Shown here one piece after another: positions 28,206 to 37,327 of a DNA stretch of 64,000 nt. Under the pieces are notes generated by a model, which worked only from the letters and a program-made list of their open reading frames with translations, was not told the origin of the DNA and did not search any database. This stretch comes from Bacteroidota bacterium (lineage in GTDB: Bacteria > Bacteroidota > Ignavibacteria > Palsa-1295): NCBI GenBank assembly GCA_018266755.1, contig JAFDZW010000002.1, positions 353,166 to 417,165 of the forward strand, in the 5' to 3' direction. Within the stretch, counting starts at the first letter, position 1; each line of letters opens with the position of its first letter. The position numbers and the translations under genes are program-made.

Positions 28206-29621
28206 ATGGGCACCCACAATTCCTCGCGTCAGCGCAACAGCAATTCCACCACAACTGGATACGTTACAATCAACCCGACTTCCGATCTCATCAAGTGCAC
28301 ACAGCCGTTCCGTGTCGAAGGTAGAACGACGTGGTATGTAAAGATCAGTGTTCGCTCTTCGCGCACGGAGAGATGGAGACATCTTAAGCGATCAACCGGT
28401 GTGCTGATCGGGTCAACAGCATCAAAAAAGGCTGCACGTATCGCCGCCATTCAAATGCTCGCGAACTTCCAAGTGGAACACGATCCCACTGCGTCTCGGA
28501 AATTGAGCACGTTCCTCGCCGCGTACATACAGGAATGCGAAGCCAGAAATCTTTCCAAACAATACCTCACGCAGGTGCGCGCCGCTGCAACTGCTCTCCT
28601 AAAGGCTATCGACGGGGGCACGTTACTGACGCATATCAAAGTATCGACGCTTCGCTCATTCTTCAATTCGGTAAGATCGGCCTCGGTCGCCCTATCGTAC
28701 TACCGTTGTCTTCACGCCGCGTTCGCTCGAGCGGTGGTTGACGGCGATCTGGATCACAATCCGTTCGTGCGTGCCGACAAACGCGCGCTTAAGGAACGTC
28801 TGAACCCACGGCCTCGCGGTATTATGAGACCGGAGCAGATCTTCGCAATCCATGCTGCGATGCCACGCGGGACATACCTGGACCGGCTATCGGCCTCTCT
28901 GATGCTCGTCCTATTCGGTGAGGGCGTGAGAAGATCTGAAGCATGCTTTCTAAAGGTAGAGGACTTCGACACCGGTACGATGCGCGTATCGATCCGACCG
29001 AAGCCTGAGTACCGCCTAAAGAACCGTGCTTCAGCGGCGACAATCCCACTCACCTCACCGGCGGAGCGTGCTTTTCGTGATCAGCTGCAGAACCGGGATC
29101 AGCATCCGAACGAGAGTGTGCGCACCTCGGCATGGTTGTTCTGCAACGAGCGTGGGGAACACTATCATCCCGATAGCATAACAAAGGCGGTGCTCAAACG
29201 AGTGCGATCCGTATGCGAAAGCCTTGGTCTCAAAATCGATGGTATGGATCTGCACTCGTTCCGCCACAGCACACCACAGAACCTTGTCGAAGGCGGCATC
29301 AATCCCGCCCTGGTGTCACGCATGATACGCCACAGCTCCTTGCAAACGACTCTGTCGACGTACCACAAGAACTCGGACAGTTCGGTGCCGATGGACCCGA
29401 TCATCGACCGCATGAGGACCTGGGATCTCCAACGCCTTCACATCAGCTCCTTGTTGCGGTTTGTTTTCGTAGAGGACGGGTCGTCATCTGAATTCATGAT
29501 CGAGGTGAAGAGCAACGTACGGAGGGCGAACGGCAATCGATCCATGCGGAGCCTTTACAGTCTACTGGGGTTCGACACCAGCTCTCCTCGAAGCGGCGGG
29601 TGGCCGCACGCGACGAACTAG
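28206..29621 (+). CDS. tyrosine recombinase/integrase, internal to the island
   Basis: The catalytic set is complete: the first Arg in GEGVRRSEACFL, Lys in YRLKNRASA, HxxR in LHSFRHSTPQ, second His in MIRHSSLQTTL, and nucleophile Tyr in STYHKNSD. The SAM-like core-binding domain precedes it (LSTFLAAYIQECEARNLSKQYL). The ATG at 28206 fits the homologous start of the integrase at 51.3-52.5 kb, with which it shares YVK(I/V)...RRHLK(R/K)STxVL, PRPRGI and DLHS(F/L)RHS. The two are clear paralogues. No attachment repeat is seen beside this copy. The protein has a C-terminal tail of about 65 residues beyond the usual end. Confidence 0.92.
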   Translation: MGTHNSSRQRNSNSTTTGYVTINPTSDLIKCTQPFRVEGRTTWYVKISVRSSRTERWRHLKRSTGVLIGSTASKKAARIAAIQMLANFQVEHDPTASRKLSTFLAAYIQECEARNLSKQYLTQVRAAATALLKAIDGGTLLTHIKVSTLRSFFNSVRSASVALSYYRCLHAAFARAVVDGDLDHNPFVRADKRALKERLNPRPRGIMRPEQIFAIHAAMPRGTYLDRLSASLMLVLFGEGVRRSEACFLKVEDFDTGTMRVSIRPKPEYRLKNRASAATIPLTSPAERAFRDQLQNRDQHPNESVRTSAWLFCNERGEHYHPDSITKAVLKRVRSVCESLGLKIDGMDLHSFRHSTPQNLVEGGINPALVSRMIRHSSLQTTLSTYHKNSDSSVPMDPIIDRMRTWDLQRLHISSLLRFVFVEDGSSSEFMIEVKSNVRRANGNRSMRSLYSLLGFDTSSPRSGGWPHATN

Positions 29622-29705
29622 CGGGCATCCATCTCGTTTGAGACGGATGCCAACTTGCGTTCTCTGTCACATCCGAAGGTTCTGCTTCCACGGGGCGGGA
29701 ATTTC

Positions 29706-30809
29706 TCAGATTCGCGAAAGGCTTCTGATGAGCCTGTCAACTGACGCTGGGCGGTACACAGGCCCAGATTCGTCGTCGCCAACAAATTCGGCGGGAATTT
29801 CATCAGGAGGGAGTACGTCGAAGACACTCGAATGCGGGAAGTTATCAACGGCCACCCGAGCAGCTGATGGAAGCGAACGCTCACATGCATCGACGATATC
29901 CTTCCTAAGCTGCAAGAGCGTAGCGTCCCGCTCGAGTTCTTTTTCCGTCTTCCGAATCTGATGAAGCCTGCCTTCAGGGATGCCGACTTGATTTAGAACC
30001 TCAAGCAGAATCCGTGCATATTTCTGCGGATCGTCCTCTGCGAGACGACACGCGATCAAGCCCATCACCGCGAGACCCCCTGACGCTTTGCCCACCCATT
30101 TTCTGAGTATTGGCTTGACGCCGAGGTACATGAACAAAAGTTCTTGATACCTGCGGATCACGTGAATGAATGTGGCCTCGTCTGCGAGTTGTCCTAAGGT
30201 CACGTTTGACAGAGGGCCCGCCATGAGCTTATCTGCCATTCTACGCTTGCAGCGCAGCGTGAAGCTGGTAATGTGCTTCTCGACATTGTCTGGGGAGAGA
30301 GCACCGGCCGAGACAAGATCACGGAGCACATCGCTCACACGAACTTCTACCTCTTTGGACGAGAAAACGGAAGCGGAGATATCGTCAGACGGTTCTAGGG
30401 TGCCGGCAGAATCGAACAGGTCATCGTAGCCAGCGGCTCGCCATCGCGAATCGAACAGGCACCCAACCTCCAATTCAGAAACGTTCGCGCCCGAGATATC
30501 AACGTCCGTCCTTTCGCGAAACAGATCAATCGCAAGCTTCACCATATCGTCGTTCGCCAGTTGGAGTGCCCCCAGATCCTTCCCCGCCATGGCCGCGATC
30601 GATCCCCGAAGTGTGAACTTGTCACCAGATCCTCTCGTGAGTTGCATCCCGAAGAGCCACTCAATACCGCTCTTCTCTTCAATATGAGGCTCTACGGATT
30701 GCCTGAACGCGTTAGGCATCACCTCAAAAGTGATCTCCATCTCGCCGAATCCGGCGTGAGGGGTGAAGGCTTGGACATCTTGACTGAAAACGCGAAATCT
30801 ACTGGACAT
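29706..30809 (-). CDS. hypothetical protein
   Basis: The 367-residue protein is predicted soluble and mixed alpha/beta N-terminally (FRVFSQDVQAFTPHAGFGEMEITFEVMP), mainly helical after about 150. I recognise no family. A single hydrophobic stretch (KASGGLAVMGLIACRLAE) is too short and polar-flanked to call a membrane helix with confidence. Codon use and steady composition over 1.1 kb support that it is a real gene. It is convergent with the internal integrase and downstream of a long perfect palindrome. Confidence 0.65.
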   Translation of the reverse strand: MSSRFRVFSQDVQAFTPHAGFGEMEITFEVMPNAFRQSVEPHIEEKSGIEWLFGMQLTRGSGDKFTLRGSIAAMAGKDLGALQLANDDMVKLAIDLFRERTDVDISGANVSELEVGCLFDSRWRAAGYDDLFDSAGTLEPSDDISASVFSSKEVEVRVSDVLRDLVSAGALSPDNVEKHITSFTLRCKRRMADKLMAGPLSNVTLGQLADEATFIHVIRRYQELLFMYLGVKPILRKWVGKASGGLAVMGLIACRLAEDDPQKYARILLEVLNQVGIPEGRLHQIRKTEKELERDATLLQLRKDIVDACERSLPSAARVAVDNFPHSSVFDVLPPDEIPAEFVGDDESGPVYRPASVDRLIRSLSRI

Positions 30810-31149
30810 ATATTCTTAAGCTGTATGAGAAATAGTATTGGTGCTTCATTGGGTAACGACATCGACCAAGTCGAACGGAGTCGCGGTTCGTGTATTACGA
30901 TGTTCCAGATGATCCGTTTCATAGTGCGGCGTTCGAGAAAGAGCGTGGTTGCTTTGCACCGCTGATGCATGATCCTCCCACCGTTCGCAGACTGTTTGTA
31001 CTTCTGCAGGATCCCTGAGATCATGCTCACCATAAGAGCTGATTTTCGAGCGTTCAAAGTTCGGTAGGTTCTGCCGCGTCCAATTCGATAATTTAGCTTT
31101 GTACACCGAATGCCATTTCGACTGTCCTCCCTGCAAGGGAGCACTGGGC

Positions 31150-31184
31150 CATGCTGTCGTTCGTCCGGATCGAACGACAGCATG
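31150..31184. repeat. perfect 14-bp inverted repeat between two unknown genes
   Basis: CATGCTGTCGTTCG and CGAACGACAGCATG form perfect arms around the 7-nt spacer TCCGGAT. It lies 11 bp downstream of the minus-strand gene at 31195-31869, where a terminator would be expected, but there is no T run on either strand. It may be a factor-assisted terminator, an RNA-processing hairpin or a protein-binding palindrome. Confidence 0.6.
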
Positions 31185-31194
31185 ACTATGCTCC

Positions 31195-31869
31195 CTAGGC
31201 AGCTAAAGCATCGCCGTCACTCCGCGCCTCAGCGGAAGCTGGACGTATCGCATCGTTAGCGGGCGCCAACCTCTGGTCGAACCCCCTTCTTTTCTGCCCC
31301 TTCCGGGCCGCGGCATCAGCAGCATACTTGAGCCATGCGGGCCGGTTCGCACGGACGATTTCGAGAAGAGCCTCGAAGTCCTTCTCATCATCTAGAGCCT
31401 GGGCTACAGCCCTCCCTTGCTCGTCCGCTTCGTCCACGCTGAAGTACCACCCAGACTTCGTGGCTCTCATCCTCCGTCGCAATTGTGGTGGTGTCCCATC
31501 GGCACCATTCTCATGAGTGTTCTGCTCACCCAGAGCATCTTTGGCCGTTGGGGACGATCCCAAGAGATCATCGCGCAACGCCTGATACCTAGTCCTGAGC
31601 AAATGCACATTACCGTTGGTCATCACAATCGCTGATCGCGTTCGTTTTCTAGCGAGCGACGATGCAGGTCCCAACTGTTCCCAGTTCTGGAGATGCTCAA
31701 CGTCGCAAATCGCCCTGATGCTTGAGCGCAGCAAAGTGAGCCCATAGAAGCCAGCATATTTGCGATGCATGAACAGCACCTGGATGTGTCGGTGCGATAG
31801 TTTTCTGCCCCTCTTCACACGTCGTGCCTTCTTGGCTTTGACGTCATTGAGTTTATTGATTGTCTTCAT
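31195..31869 (-). CDS. hypothetical basic protein
   Basis: The protein has 224 residues. The N-terminus is strongly basic (MKTINKLNDVKAKKARRVKRGRKLSHRH), suggesting nucleic-acid binding. The middle has RSAIVMTNGNVHLLRTRYQALRDDLL. After a polar linker there is a motif-like stretch RRRMRATKSGWYFSVDEADEQGRAVAQALDDEKDFEALLEIVRANRPAWLKYAADAAARKGQ. I recognise no family. Upstream is very AT-rich (TATAGATATATTAATAATAA), which could be its promoter. Confidence 0.6.
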   Translation of the reverse strand: MKTINKLNDVKAKKARRVKRGRKLSHRHIQVLFMHRKYAGFYGLTLLRSSIRAICDVEHLQNWEQLGPASSLARKRTRSAIVMTNGNVHLLRTRYQALRDDLLGSSPTAKDALGEQNTHENGADGTPPQLRRRMRATKSGWYFSVDEADEQGRAVAQALDDEKDFEALLEIVRANRPAWLKYAADAAARKGQKRRGFDQRLAPANDAIRPASAEARSDGDALAA

Positions 31870-32700
31870 ATAGATATATTAATAATAACTCGCCGGCTTG
31901 TGCCGAGCGACGCGAGCATCAACCGAAAGTTAGCGGAGGGGTGTTCCGAAGTGGGCCCCACTCCAGTAACACGTGCTCACATCCGCTATCTGATTATGTG
32001 GCAATATGTTACTGGTTGTTTTTGGTCACTATCCGGTCATCGAGTTGCCCGGTGTCGCCCCACAGTTTCTTTGGCCTCATCCATTTGTTTGTTCAATCGC
32101 ACCAAAATTGTAAGGAAGTGGCTTTTCACAAGGTCTTGTTGCTGTTCGTGTCTGCTGTTGGGACCGCAGTAGCTGAGCTACCATGTGCCGGTTGGGACAC
32201 CCGCTATAGCCAGTCGAGCTCACCGTTCTCTGGCGCATCACACACACCCTCGGGTATCTCGAACTCCACCAATCATACGCTGTATTGCAATTCACCGTGC
32301 GCCACCTGACCGCACTTCTCCCGGCACCATGACCTTCGGCAGAGTTCCTGCCGTATCGGACGCAACTGACGTCCAAGCCAAGATTCGGATCTCTCGGAAA
32401 CCTGATGATGATTCAATCTTGCACAGTATCGGACCGCCGACTGCACTCTATAGGTTGATCCAACGAACCTTACGAGCCCGCCTTGAGTGGGGGCTCATGC
32501 TCATGGGTCATTGTTCCCCAGACTGGCGTCGGCCTGTGAGCATGAGCATGTTGGCATATTCATCACCGCACTGACCAAGAGGACTGAGGCGAGCACGTTT
32601 GTCAGTAGGAAGAGCGCCAACCGGTTGCTCTCAACTGTGCTAAGGGTAGTCTTTGGAATAGGGTGGAGCTGTTCGGATTCGGCCCCACCCACCCAATCGC
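31870..32700. other. gene-poor 0.8-kb stretch
   Basis: Short frames exist on both strands, but none has a credible start, composition or recognisable motif. The first 30 bp are AT-rich promoter-like sequence for the gene at 31195-31869. No tRNA-like attachment copy, tandem repeat or iteron series is visible. The region lies 3' of the helicase gene and may be decayed DNA or hold part of a replication origin. Confidence 0.35.
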
Positions 32701-34410
32701 TCACTTCGGTTCTACCACCGCGATGAATCCCTCACCCGACGCCGTCACATCGACATCCGAGTCAGGCTTCGTTGTAGTGAGCATCTCGACCACGGAACTA
32801 GCAAGCAGCCCCTCAGGCGAACGTTTCGTCGCCTCGGTACCGATCTTGCTTGATTCTACAGGATTTGCATCGCCCTGTTTTGTCGGAGCGACCACTTCCG
32901 CGGCGCTACCAGCTTCCCAGTCTTCGAGCCAACCGTGGTCGCTGCCGTCTTCCCCTCGAACACGGTATTTCTGCTCCGGGATATCCATACCCAGCTTTTG
33001 AACGTGCAGTCTTCGGACAGTCGCAGCGTACTCGACCGGGATGATACCGTCAGCATTCATCGATGCGAGTATCGCCGCAAGCGTTGGCTCAAGAGACAGC
33101 ACGTTTGCAGGGAGAGCATACCGCCCGTCATCCCTTTTGCTCAGTTTCTCGATCAACCGACGCGAGTGCGACTGGCTTAGGCCGTACTTGGCCATACAGC
33201 GCTTGACGAGTTCGCCGTGACGGAGGACTTCATCTATGCTCCTAAACAGGCGATTGAGATTGTACTTCGGCCCAGGGGGCTGAAGTTCCGATTCCTTTTC
33301 CTGTTCGGTGCGGCGCCCCGGATCGAACGAATCCAGCGATCGCGTCTCACCGCTCCGGCTGAACGTCAGCGTGGTCTCGTCCAACTTGATGCCGATCGTG
33401 TACTGCTTCATCTCACTCGAGACTCCATTCCCCTTCAGGATGAGCAGATGACGCATCGTTGGATCGTCCCGATCGGCAAGTAACTGAAGAACGAGGCGTA
33501 CCTTCTGCCCCAGCGCGGACGCACCCTGCATGTGTCGAAGGGATGGCTTGTCATCGTACCCGCTCTTATTGATGTGGTGGTTAAAGAGCAGCAGGCACTT
33601 GTATCGCTGTGCAAGTTCGTAGAACGGGCGCAGGAAGCTGGACACCTCCGTATTATTATTCGCATCCCGCATCGTGAAGAGATCGCGGAATCCGTCAAGG
33701 ACGACCAGGTCAGCCGGTGCTTCCCTGAGCATGCGCTCCAGTCGACCCAGGACTTGCTTCGGGTCGATCGATTCCGTGAACAGGAAGCGAAGCTTGCCTC
33801 GGGTCGTATTTGCAAGAGCACCCTCCCCGGCAAGCATTCGGTCGAAGACGCGCCGTGTATCGTAACGCCCATCCTCCGTCGATACGTAAATTACGCCACC
33901 GCTATCCGTCCACAACGGGATGTCCAGAAACTGTTTGTCCCTGCGGTTGATCGCTAGCGATAAGTTGCGACAGAGCATGCTTTTCCCCAGATCTGGACGA
34001 GCGATGAGAACAGCGATTCCAATCTTTGGTAGGTAGTTCTCAAGCATGAAAGGCTCAGGATCGACGCTGATCTGCATCAGCGCTTCAAGCGTGATCTCGC
34101 CGTCGAATTCGTCCCATTGCTGCTCTGAATCGCCGCCATCACCTAGGTATGGTCTACCCGGTTCCGATGGTGGTACAGTGTACTCAAAGATCTCACCCGT
34201 ATCGGTATCGATCTCTGAGTAATCCGAGTCACCGGGCGACGCGTAGTCTTCGACCAGCGATGAAGCATCGCCGCTCGTGAACTGCACTTCGTCGTCGCCT
34301 ACGTTATCATGTTTGTGTAATGAGTCCTCCGACGGACGGGCTGATGATTCGTCGTGAGGTCTGTCAGGCACAGAAGGATCGTGCCCAAATGTATAGTTTG
34401 TAGTGGTCAT
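32701..34410 (-). CDS. RepA-like RecA-fold replicative helicase ATPase (AAA_25 type)
   Basis: From the ATG at 34410 the protein has 569 residues. An acidic, disordered N-terminus of about 100 residues precedes LPKIGIAVLIARPDLGKSMLC (Walker A, with Ala in place of the first Gly), GGVIYVSTEDGRYDTRRVFDRM, Walker B APADLVVLDGFRDLFTM, and LLLFNHHINKSG, HMQGASALGQKVRLVLQL and LILKGNGVSSEMK, as in plasmid RepA hexameric helicases and related AAA_25 proteins. The C-terminal part has a helix-turn-helix-like segment (GELVKRCMAKYGLSQSHSRRLIEKLSKRDDGRYAL). It probably unwinds DNA for element replication. The same strand carries the two unknown genes downstream. Confidence 0.8.
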   Translation of the reverse strand: MTTTNYTFGHDPSVPDRPHDESSARPSEDSLHKHDNVGDDEVQFTSGDASSLVEDYASPGDSDYSEIDTDTGEIFEYTVPPSEPGRPYLGDGGDSEQQWDEFDGEITLEALMQISVDPEPFMLENYLPKIGIAVLIARPDLGKSMLCRNLSLAINRRDKQFLDIPLWTDSGGVIYVSTEDGRYDTRRVFDRMLAGEGALANTTRGKLRFLFTESIDPKQVLGRLERMLREAPADLVVLDGFRDLFTMRDANNNTEVSSFLRPFYELAQRYKCLLLFNHHINKSGYDDKPSLRHMQGASALGQKVRLVLQLLADRDDPTMRHLLILKGNGVSSEMKQYTIGIKLDETTLTFSRSGETRSLDSFDPGRRTEQEKESELQPPGPKYNLNRLFRSIDEVLRHGELVKRCMAKYGLSQSHSRRLIEKLSKRDDGRYALPANVLSLEPTLAAILASMNADGIIPVEYAATVRRLHVQKLGMDIPEQKYRVRGEDGSDHGWLEDWEAGSAAEVVAPTKQGDANPVESSKIGTEATKRSPEGLLASSVVEMLTTTKPDSDVDVTASGEGFIAVVEPK

Positions 34411-35882
34411 GTGTATATACTTTATGTTCATCAATTTCAGTCGTGTTTGGCAAGGAAGCAAAACCTACCTGCCTCGACTTGTTCATTCGAACGAGTCGGT
34501 TGCGCTTGGTCTTGCTCAACGCATGCCGCACGAATTGCTGCTGTTCTGTCCGATGCGAATAACTCGCACGAGCAGAACAGCGCCCGTAGAACCGAAGTGA
34601 GTCGCGGCGAAATCCGACTGGCGAGTCATATTGGCTTCATTTCTGCTCAGAGAGCCAAATTACTTAGGAGCGCATCCGATTTTGTTTGTAATCATCTCAC
34701 AATTGGATAGCATTCATCCCAAAGGTCGTTGGAAGCGTTAGATTATAACCCTCCCTAAATCCATTGAAACAGCGACTGGGATCGCTGCCAGCCGTCGCGT
34801 TGCAACGATCATAAAGGCTCCACAGCCCGTGTCCGACGGGGCTTCTGGGATATTGGAACTGAGAAAATTATTCGCTACGTTTTTCCCGCATGACACGAGC
34901 ACATGCGCAACGGAGTATCAAGGTGACAACGAACACGCAACACTGCTCCATCGTATGCTACGAATTCATCACGTTGTTCAACAACGAATGTGATCAACGT
35001 CGTGATTCAGCAATGCGAGTGAACAGCAGAGACGATCACGGTTCGATGCTGCTGATTCTTGCAACAACTACGACGTACGATGGCACTGCATGAACTCATG
35101 CCTGACAAAGCGGTTGTGTGGTTGTTGCAATTTTGTCCATTGCACACCGAAGACATTCATCGTTCGTTCGGCTGTCGCACCGATGCGTTTCGTAGCAAAC
35201 GATCAGCGATTGAGTTCGTCGAACAGAGTGATGTGTACGTTGGTGTCGATGTTGATGCATTACGCGCTTCAGACTCGTGCGATGCAAACTATGTTCACGC
35301 TGCCGGCAAGCTCTACCTGTTCTTCACGATGCTGAAGTGATCTACTCACGTCCCGTCTTTGCTTGTTCATGCATTTGTAGTCTGATGAAGAGATGTCCAA
35401 TCAGTACTGTGATCGCGTTTGTTTACGAACGGTAATGGACTAGGTTGCTAACTTCATAGTCTCAGGAGCATCGCAGTGAAGAGAACTGAGTGAGATGAGA
35501 CGGAGAGACCATGACAAAGGGTTCAATGTAGCAAGGTTCCGAACACCAACGAAAACTGCACTGTGGCACGATGATAGCACGCCGAGCGCTTGTCTCATCG
35601 TATCAATATTGCCGCTTCCCTGGGTTGCAAAAGAGATGATAGTATGGCACCTCGCGATCCTGTCTTCGTGAGGGCTGTAGACACGAGGACGCAGCATTCT
35701 TCAGGAGACCGGTTCACTGGCTTCGGCCAAAACTTCTTCGTGAACCATTGTCCCGCCTAGCTATCCCCTCGTACGAGCTCCCTCGCACTGAGACTCTCCA
35801 AAGCAGGTTGGACCAGCAGACTCGCCGGTAATCTCGTCCGAGCCAAGCGAAGCCTCTCCCTTACGCAAGACACCCCGAATCG
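34411..35882. other. long gene-poor region upstream of the helicase gene
   Basis: About 1.5 kb has no convincing gene except a weak candidate at 35080-35340. The first part contains short palindromic tracts (for example GTTCATTCGAAC), and the middle (34.9-35.4 kb) has an unusual composition rich in short GAT/CATGA/ACGA words. Directly upstream of a replicative helicase, such a region could hold the origin of replication or an unrecognised structured RNA. I see no regular iterons, CRISPR array or tRNA. Confidence 0.4.
35080..35340 (+). CDS. possible small protein
   Basis: An 86-residue frame starts MALHELMPDKAVVWLLQFCPLHTEDIHRSF and ends KLYLFFTMLK. It has a plausible amino-acid mix (AIEFVEQSDVYVGVDVDALR) but no recognised family and no clear ribosome site, and it is the only candidate gene in a 1.5-kb gap. 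It may be spurious. Confidence 0.25.
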   Translation: MALHELMPDKAVVWLLQFCPLHTEDIHRSFGCRTDAFRSKRSAIEFVEQSDVYVGVDVDALRASDSCDANYVHAAGKLYLFFTMLK

Positions 35883-36135
35883 CTATTTTATGGTTCCGAG
35901 TATGGCTCGAGTGTTCCCGAGGGCAAGGAAAGGCCCTTCCGTGACCAGCGACTCACGATAGTAATCCGACCCAAAAAACCGAGAGCCGCTACCGGGCTAG
36001 GAGCGAGTACAATTTTCCGTAGGAACCTGCTTCATCACGAAGGCAAAGCAGCGAGCTCTTGGCAGACTCGACAGCCGGTGAACTGGCATCGCGTGCAAAC
36101 TTGAAAAGAGCTTCCGCAGAGGCAAACCCATACAT
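35883..36135 (-). pseudogene. possible frameshifted remnant of a small gene
   Basis: On the minus strand an ATG at 36135 opens MYGFASAEALFKFARDASSP...SYGKLYSLLAR, stopping at 35989. In another frame immediately after comes GSGSRFFGSDYYRESLVTEG followed by PFLALGNTRAILGTIK and a stop at 35883. Both segments look protein-like and would join into about 84 residues with one frameshift. The pattern (ExAGxLY.LLxL) is loosely like a recurring small bacterial family, but I cannot name it. Confidence 0.3.
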
Positions 36136-36173
36136 CCGGCATCTAGCAGCTCAGACTACCGTTGAGGCGGCCG

Positions 36174-36446
36174 TCATTTTCGTTTCTTCGCATCCCCCGA
36201 ACCTGCTATCACCTGGTACACCTCAGCGTCCATGAACGCTCCTTTGAGCAAGAGCACATGTGCCTCCACCTGTAGGGCCTTCGACAGTTTCTTCAACGTA
36301 TCGATCGACAGATTGGCGTTCGAGCGTTCGATGTCACCAACGTAGGTAGGATGTAGCTCGGCAACCTCGGCAAGCCGTTCCTGTGTCCATCCAAGCCGCT
36401 TGCGAAATCCTCGCACATTGCTTCCGATAATCTCTTCCAAAGTCAT
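36174..36446 (-). CDS. XRE-family helix-turn-helix regulator
   Basis: The protein has 90 residues. The Cro/C1-type HTH is IGSNVRGFRKRLGWTQERLAEVAELHPTYVGDIERSNANLSIDTLKKLSKALQV. The form (LGWTQERLAE.A.LH.TYVGDIERG.AN.S) is that of restriction-modification controller (C) proteins and similar small regulators. It is divergent from the gene at 36579, and two palindromes lie in the gap, so it probably controls its own promoter and that of the divergent gene. No methylase or restriction enzyme is adjacent. Confidence 0.88.
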   Translation of the reverse strand: MTLEEIIGSNVRGFRKRLGWTQERLAEVAELHPTYVGDIERSNANLSIDTLKKLSKALQVEAHVLLLKGAFMDAEVYQVIAGSGDAKKRK

Positions 36447-36485
36447 TGGAACAAATTATCCACTGAGGGCCTTGTTGACAAGAGG

Positions 36486-36516
36486 ATATATGCCATATAT
36501 CTCGTTTATATACGAG
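36486..36516. promoter_or_regulatory. tandem palindromes, likely operator for the XRE regulator
   Basis: ATATATGCCATATAT (36486-36500, 7-bp arms around one C) is followed directly by CTCGTTTATATACGAG (36501-36516, CTCGT/ACGAG arms). They sit between the divergent XRE gene and the gene at 36579, where an autoregulatory operator is expected. Function is inferred from position. Confidence 0.55.
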
Positions 36517-36578
36517 AATAGGGTGTTTTAGCCGTTAATACTGTTCGCGATACTCTTCTGGATGTTGCTTCACAGCTT

Positions 36579-37250
36579 GTGACCGAGCACGTAACGTTCG
36601 CTTGCGATATTGGCTCTACCCGACGTGGCCGGTTCGGGTGGGTTCGGATCGCGGATGACACTGGAGTCGCGAGTCACCCCACCACTGGGTCAGACATTTC
36701 CGGACTCGTTGAGGCGTTAGCGAACGACCTGATCATCGGGCATAAGGTATCCCTCGGCATTGAGGCCCCTCTGTTTATCCCAATCCCGGACAGTGCGACG
36801 GAACTGTCGATCGGGAGAGAACACGAAGGCGATCGCTCGTGCTTTGCGCCGGCCGGTTCGGCTGTCGCTCTGCTTATGCTGCACCAGATGGCGTGGATGT
36901 TCCGCCAGCTCAGTTCAAGCCTCCGGGCTCGATGTCTGGATCTGAAGTATTGCTTCGCCCTAGAAGAGTGGGGAGAAAGTCCAGGCACACTCCTGATCTG
37001 GGAAGCCTTCGTTTCGCGTCGAGGACACCATGAAAACGACGCTGATAGACACGTGCGCGACGCCCTACTAGCAGCGAAGCAGTTTCGGCAGCAGTTTAGC
37101 AACGGGTGGCCACACTATGCAAATACCATCCACATCCGTCAGGGCAGTTCATCTCTATCGCTCATCGATGTTGCATTGCTATACGCAACTGCGAGTGCGG
37201 ACATCGCAGGCTTACACCGCTCGAACATCCAAGTCGTGAGCATCCCTTGA
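36579..37250 (+). CDS. hypothetical protein, possibly DUF429-like RNase H-fold
   Basis: The 223-residue protein starts with GTG. VTFACDIGSTRRGRFGWVRI at the N-terminus and KVSLGIEAPLFIPIPDSATELSIGREHEGDRSCFAPAGS resemble the GIDxS/T...(A/G)(I/V)(D/E)APL arrangement of DUF429-type proteins, a predicted RNase H-like nuclease fold. A later EAFVSRRGHHENDADRHVRDALLAA supplies further conserved-looking acidic and His residues. Activity is unknown. It is divergently transcribed from the XRE regulator and is followed by an exported protein gene. Confidence 0.6.
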   Translation: MTEHVTFACDIGSTRRGRFGWVRIADDTGVASHPTTGSDISGLVEALANDLIIGHKVSLGIEAPLFIPIPDSATELSIGREHEGDRSCFAPAGSAVALLMLHQMAWMFRQLSSSLRARCLDLKYCFALEEWGESPGTLLIWEAFVSRRGHHENDADRHVRDALLAAKQFRQQFSNGWPHYANTIHIRQGSSSLSLIDVALLYATASADIAGLHRSNIQVVSIP

Positions 37251-37327
37251 ACGGTGAACTTGTGATTGAAACCCGGAATATGCACGAGCACGTTTTCCCC
37301 GAATTTTCATCATTCAACCTACACATT

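Noticed and set aside
27900-32700. A third attachment-site copy that would split the island into two tandem elements
   Set aside because: I looked for the T-arm/acceptor segment GGTTCGAGTCCGTCAGG around the internal integrase and in the gap at 31.9-32.7 kb and found no copy.
34730-34860. CRISPR-like fragments (ATTGAAAC at about 34765 and GTTGCAAC about 35 bp later)
   Set aside because: The ending ATTGAAAC is typical of CRISPR repeats, but the two candidate repeat halves do not match each other over 30-37 bp and there is no series of units or cas gene.
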